Assembly (NCBI RefSeq): GCF_901000735.1
Contig: NC_081545.1
Location: 31,233,968-31,297,967, forward strand
From: Corylus avellana
Taxonomy: Eukaryota; Streptophyta; Magnoliopsida; Fagales; Betulaceae
Reading direction: 5' to 3'
DNA length: 64,000 nucleotides
Below, piece by piece: positions 61,921 to 64,000 of the stretch (position 1 is the first letter of the stretch; every line of letters starts with the position of its first letter). Under the pieces are notes generated by a model. It was not told where the DNA came from, searched no databases, and worked only from the letters and a program-made list of their open reading frames with translations. Both the position numbers and the translations under genes were made by a program.

Positions 61921-64000
61921 TCACAAGAGCTCCTTATCATAAAATGCAAGAAGCTGCTTCACATGATTATGCCAAGCAGCAACACTTTGCCCATCAACTG
62001 TAACCCAGTCAACAACGGTTGACGCTGGCTGCTCCCACCACTCATCAAGCTGCAATGTCATACCAGAACACAAGGATTTAAAGAAAAGAAAAAAATCCAA
62101 AATAAGGAACAAAATCAAAAAGAAAAGAGTCAAGAACACTATTATACACCACCATCTGCAACTGGAATATAAATAATATTTTATTTTCAGTAGTTACTCA
62201 TGCACACATATGCGATTGACTACGCGACATTACCCTCCACCCCTTGTATATGGAGGGAGGAGATCCCACTTGGCCTAAAGACCATTGACATGGAATACTA
62301 GTTTTGCCCATCACTTGCAAATAAGTTACAAATAAAGCTGTTTTTGCCCAGAGAGAAAGGTGTCAAGCTCCAACAAGCATGATTACCTGAAACCTAGACT
62401 CAAGAATGATGAACTGGCATGTTGGAGTTAAACATATAGCTTCAAAAGTCATACAATTCAAAGTGCTTGAGGAAGAGATAACTGCTTTTAAGGGACTCAA
62501 GAAAAGAAGGTTCTAACACTTCTTAGTGGTAGGTAAATATGAGAAAAGTCTTCTAACTGATTTACAAGTACGAACATGAATGTTAAAAATTGAATTCAAG
62601 AAATATCCAATTTTGAATTAAGCATTATTTTTTTGCCTCCCATAAGCATTTGAAGAACAGCCATTTAACTTCCTTCTTACATATTACCTATCACCCTAAA
62701 ATTCCCCAGAAAACAGGATTGGGATAATGGAAAAATAAGATTCCAATAACGCAATCAAACAAATCCCAAGGAAAAGCAGTCAGATAGTGTTTAGACAGCA
62801 TGTCTAGAGTTTTGAATCTCCATAAATGACTCTTAACTGGCTCCATTACTGTATCAAAAAACTGCAACTAATTGTGCCATGCAAAGAAGGACAAACAAAG
62901 CAATTTAAAAACTGAAAACCATACATCATTTATTCCAAATTCAGAGTGCTTGATAACAAAACCAAACAATTGTTAAGTTCCATGCTGTCCCCAGTTGAAA
63001 ACTCTTGTTAGTTTTACCCACAGTGTTGGAAAGCACACATGTTTTTTGAGTCAATATTTTTAAAGGTAATTTGTAAAAGGGATCCATTTAGATTATAGGG
63101 GCTCAAATTCTAGTAAAATAATTCAGAATACTCACATACCTATACTGTTGGAAATGTAAAAACAACAGTGAGCTCCACAAGATAAAAGCCAAAATCTTGG
63201 TTTAGGGAGCAAGGACAAGGAGATGAAAGCCCATATTTTGTCTAAAACTTTTTGACTAATCACGCCTATATCCTTTTTGTCAACAACCAAGAATATGTTA
63301 CTTGAGAGTTTATCAGGAATAGTTGTACCAATGTATCTACTGCGCCACCCAACCCAAAATTTTTATATCAGAGCTAATATAGTTGTGCACATGCATAAAA
63401 CCATTTATGGCATGCCCTTTCTCAACTAATAAACACGAGGGGGTTTCTCCGATGGTGTCTTCTCCGGGTGATTGTTGGTTCGACGGGCTTGTTTTATCTT
63501 CAGCGCAGTATTGGTTGGTGGTGGTTTCTGGGTGTTTCTTGGTCTAATGGGGTGGGAGTTTGATGGGGGAGACCGCTTGATGGGGTGCAGTTTTGTCAGC
63601 AGTTCGGTGGGTCAATCTGTTGTTTGTTGTTGCGGGGGAAGGAGATGGAGTTTTTTCTGCGGGGGTCATGGGTTTTAGTGGGTTTGGGTTGTGTTGTTGG
63701 GTGTCTTGTAGTTTGGTGGGTTCTAACGTGTGGGGGGGTTTCGCTTGGGGTCCTTTTTGGGCTTCTGTGGGGGGTTTTTTGTTTGTTTGTTTTTTTTTTT
63801 TTCTTTTTCTAGGTGGTCTTTTTGTAAACTTCCTGTGTACGGGTGCCTTAGGTATTATGAACATATAAGCAGTGTTTACTACCGATGATTTAACTTCTAG
63901 TGATGGTAGTTTACTCACCAAACCCTCAACGTATTTACAATCTTCCAAGGACTTTTGAGCATTCAAAACTGCAGTCTTAAGTTCAGGCAACCATTTCTCC
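61921..64000 (-). CDS. C-terminal two exons of a gene leaving the window, probably AUGMIN subunit 5
   Basis: The last exon is 61921-62049 (42 residues plus TGA): [20 protein letters not shown], then [22 protein letters not shown]. The preceding exon is 63919-64000, cut by the window edge: [20 protein letters not shown], then CKYVEGL, with a strong donor (TTTG|gtgagt). Joined in phase they read ...VEGL-LDEWWEQ.... I recall this C-terminus from plant AUGMIN subunit 5 (AUG5, HAUS5-like), part of the augmin complex that recruits gamma-tubulin to microtubules in spindles and phragmoplasts. That identification rests on memory of the family end, so it is tentative. The 1.9-kb intron between them has a G/T-rich insertion near its 5' end. 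Confidence 0.6.
63430..63870 (+). mobile_element. G/T-rich insertion with LINE-like 3' end in the last intron
   Basis: The base composition (long gggtttt and ggtggtggt runs) differs sharply from the surrounding AT-rich intron. The segment ends ctttttgtaaacttcctgtg followed by tacgggtgcc, resembling the cttcctgtgtac...gcgcc 3' ends of plant LINEs. No reliable domain is readable. Confidence 0.4.

Noticed and set aside
63544..63990. 148-codon minus-strand frame (Lys/Pro/Thr-rich) as one exon
   Set aside because: Only the part above 63919 matches the neighbouring exon. A perfect donor (TTTG|gtgagt) ends the exon there, and the rest is the complement of a G/T-rich repeat.

Overview
This window is nuclear DNA of a flowering plant, very likely a woody eudicot. 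The genes are typical plant genes with AT-rich introns and GT-AG junctions, and introns and spacers are full of LINE, TRIM, hAT-like and Mutator-like debris. I suspect a tree of the Fagales type, but the sequence does not prove it. I see no bacterial, viral or organellar block, no CRISPR array and no operon. I find no wholly new biological system; the interest lies in well-resolved gene models and in transposon insertions readable to the base from target-site duplications (TSDs).

Layout. 366-837 (+): last exon of an unrecognised acidic-tailed protein. 2904-9455 (+): seven-exon BIM-type bHLH factor (brassinosteroid signalling) with a GC-AG intron inside the bHLH domain and a 3.1-kb intron of nested transposons. 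12296-14696 (-): eight-exon plant O-fucosyltransferase-family protein. 14.7-21.6 kb: AT-rich intergenic stretch with tandem repeats, a tRNA-derived SINE and two foldback elements. 21674-24732 (+): four-exon IMP3 (U3 snoRNP), with a hAT MITE in intron 2. 25390-50383 (-): complete BIG/calossin gene, 14 exons and 5101 codons, with exons of 6065 and 4551 bp. 51392-54558 (-): seven-exon ribosomal protein eL8 (L7a) with MITEs in two introns. 56196-57439 (-): Ole e 1-domain proline-rich wall protein. 57.4-61.9 kb: intergenic. 61921-64000 (-): last two exons of a gene that leaves the window, probably AUGMIN subunit 5.

The genes do not form a pathway. IMP3 and eL8 both serve ribosome production; BIG and BIM both bear on hormone-controlled growth; the O-fucosyltransferase-like and Ole e 1 proteins belong to the secretory pathway and wall. 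This is ordinary plant gene order.

All spliced models were assembled by eye from reading frame, splice-site sequence and recalled family sequence. In each complete model the exon lengths sum to a whole number of codons with no internal stop. UTR ends and transcription starts were not determined.
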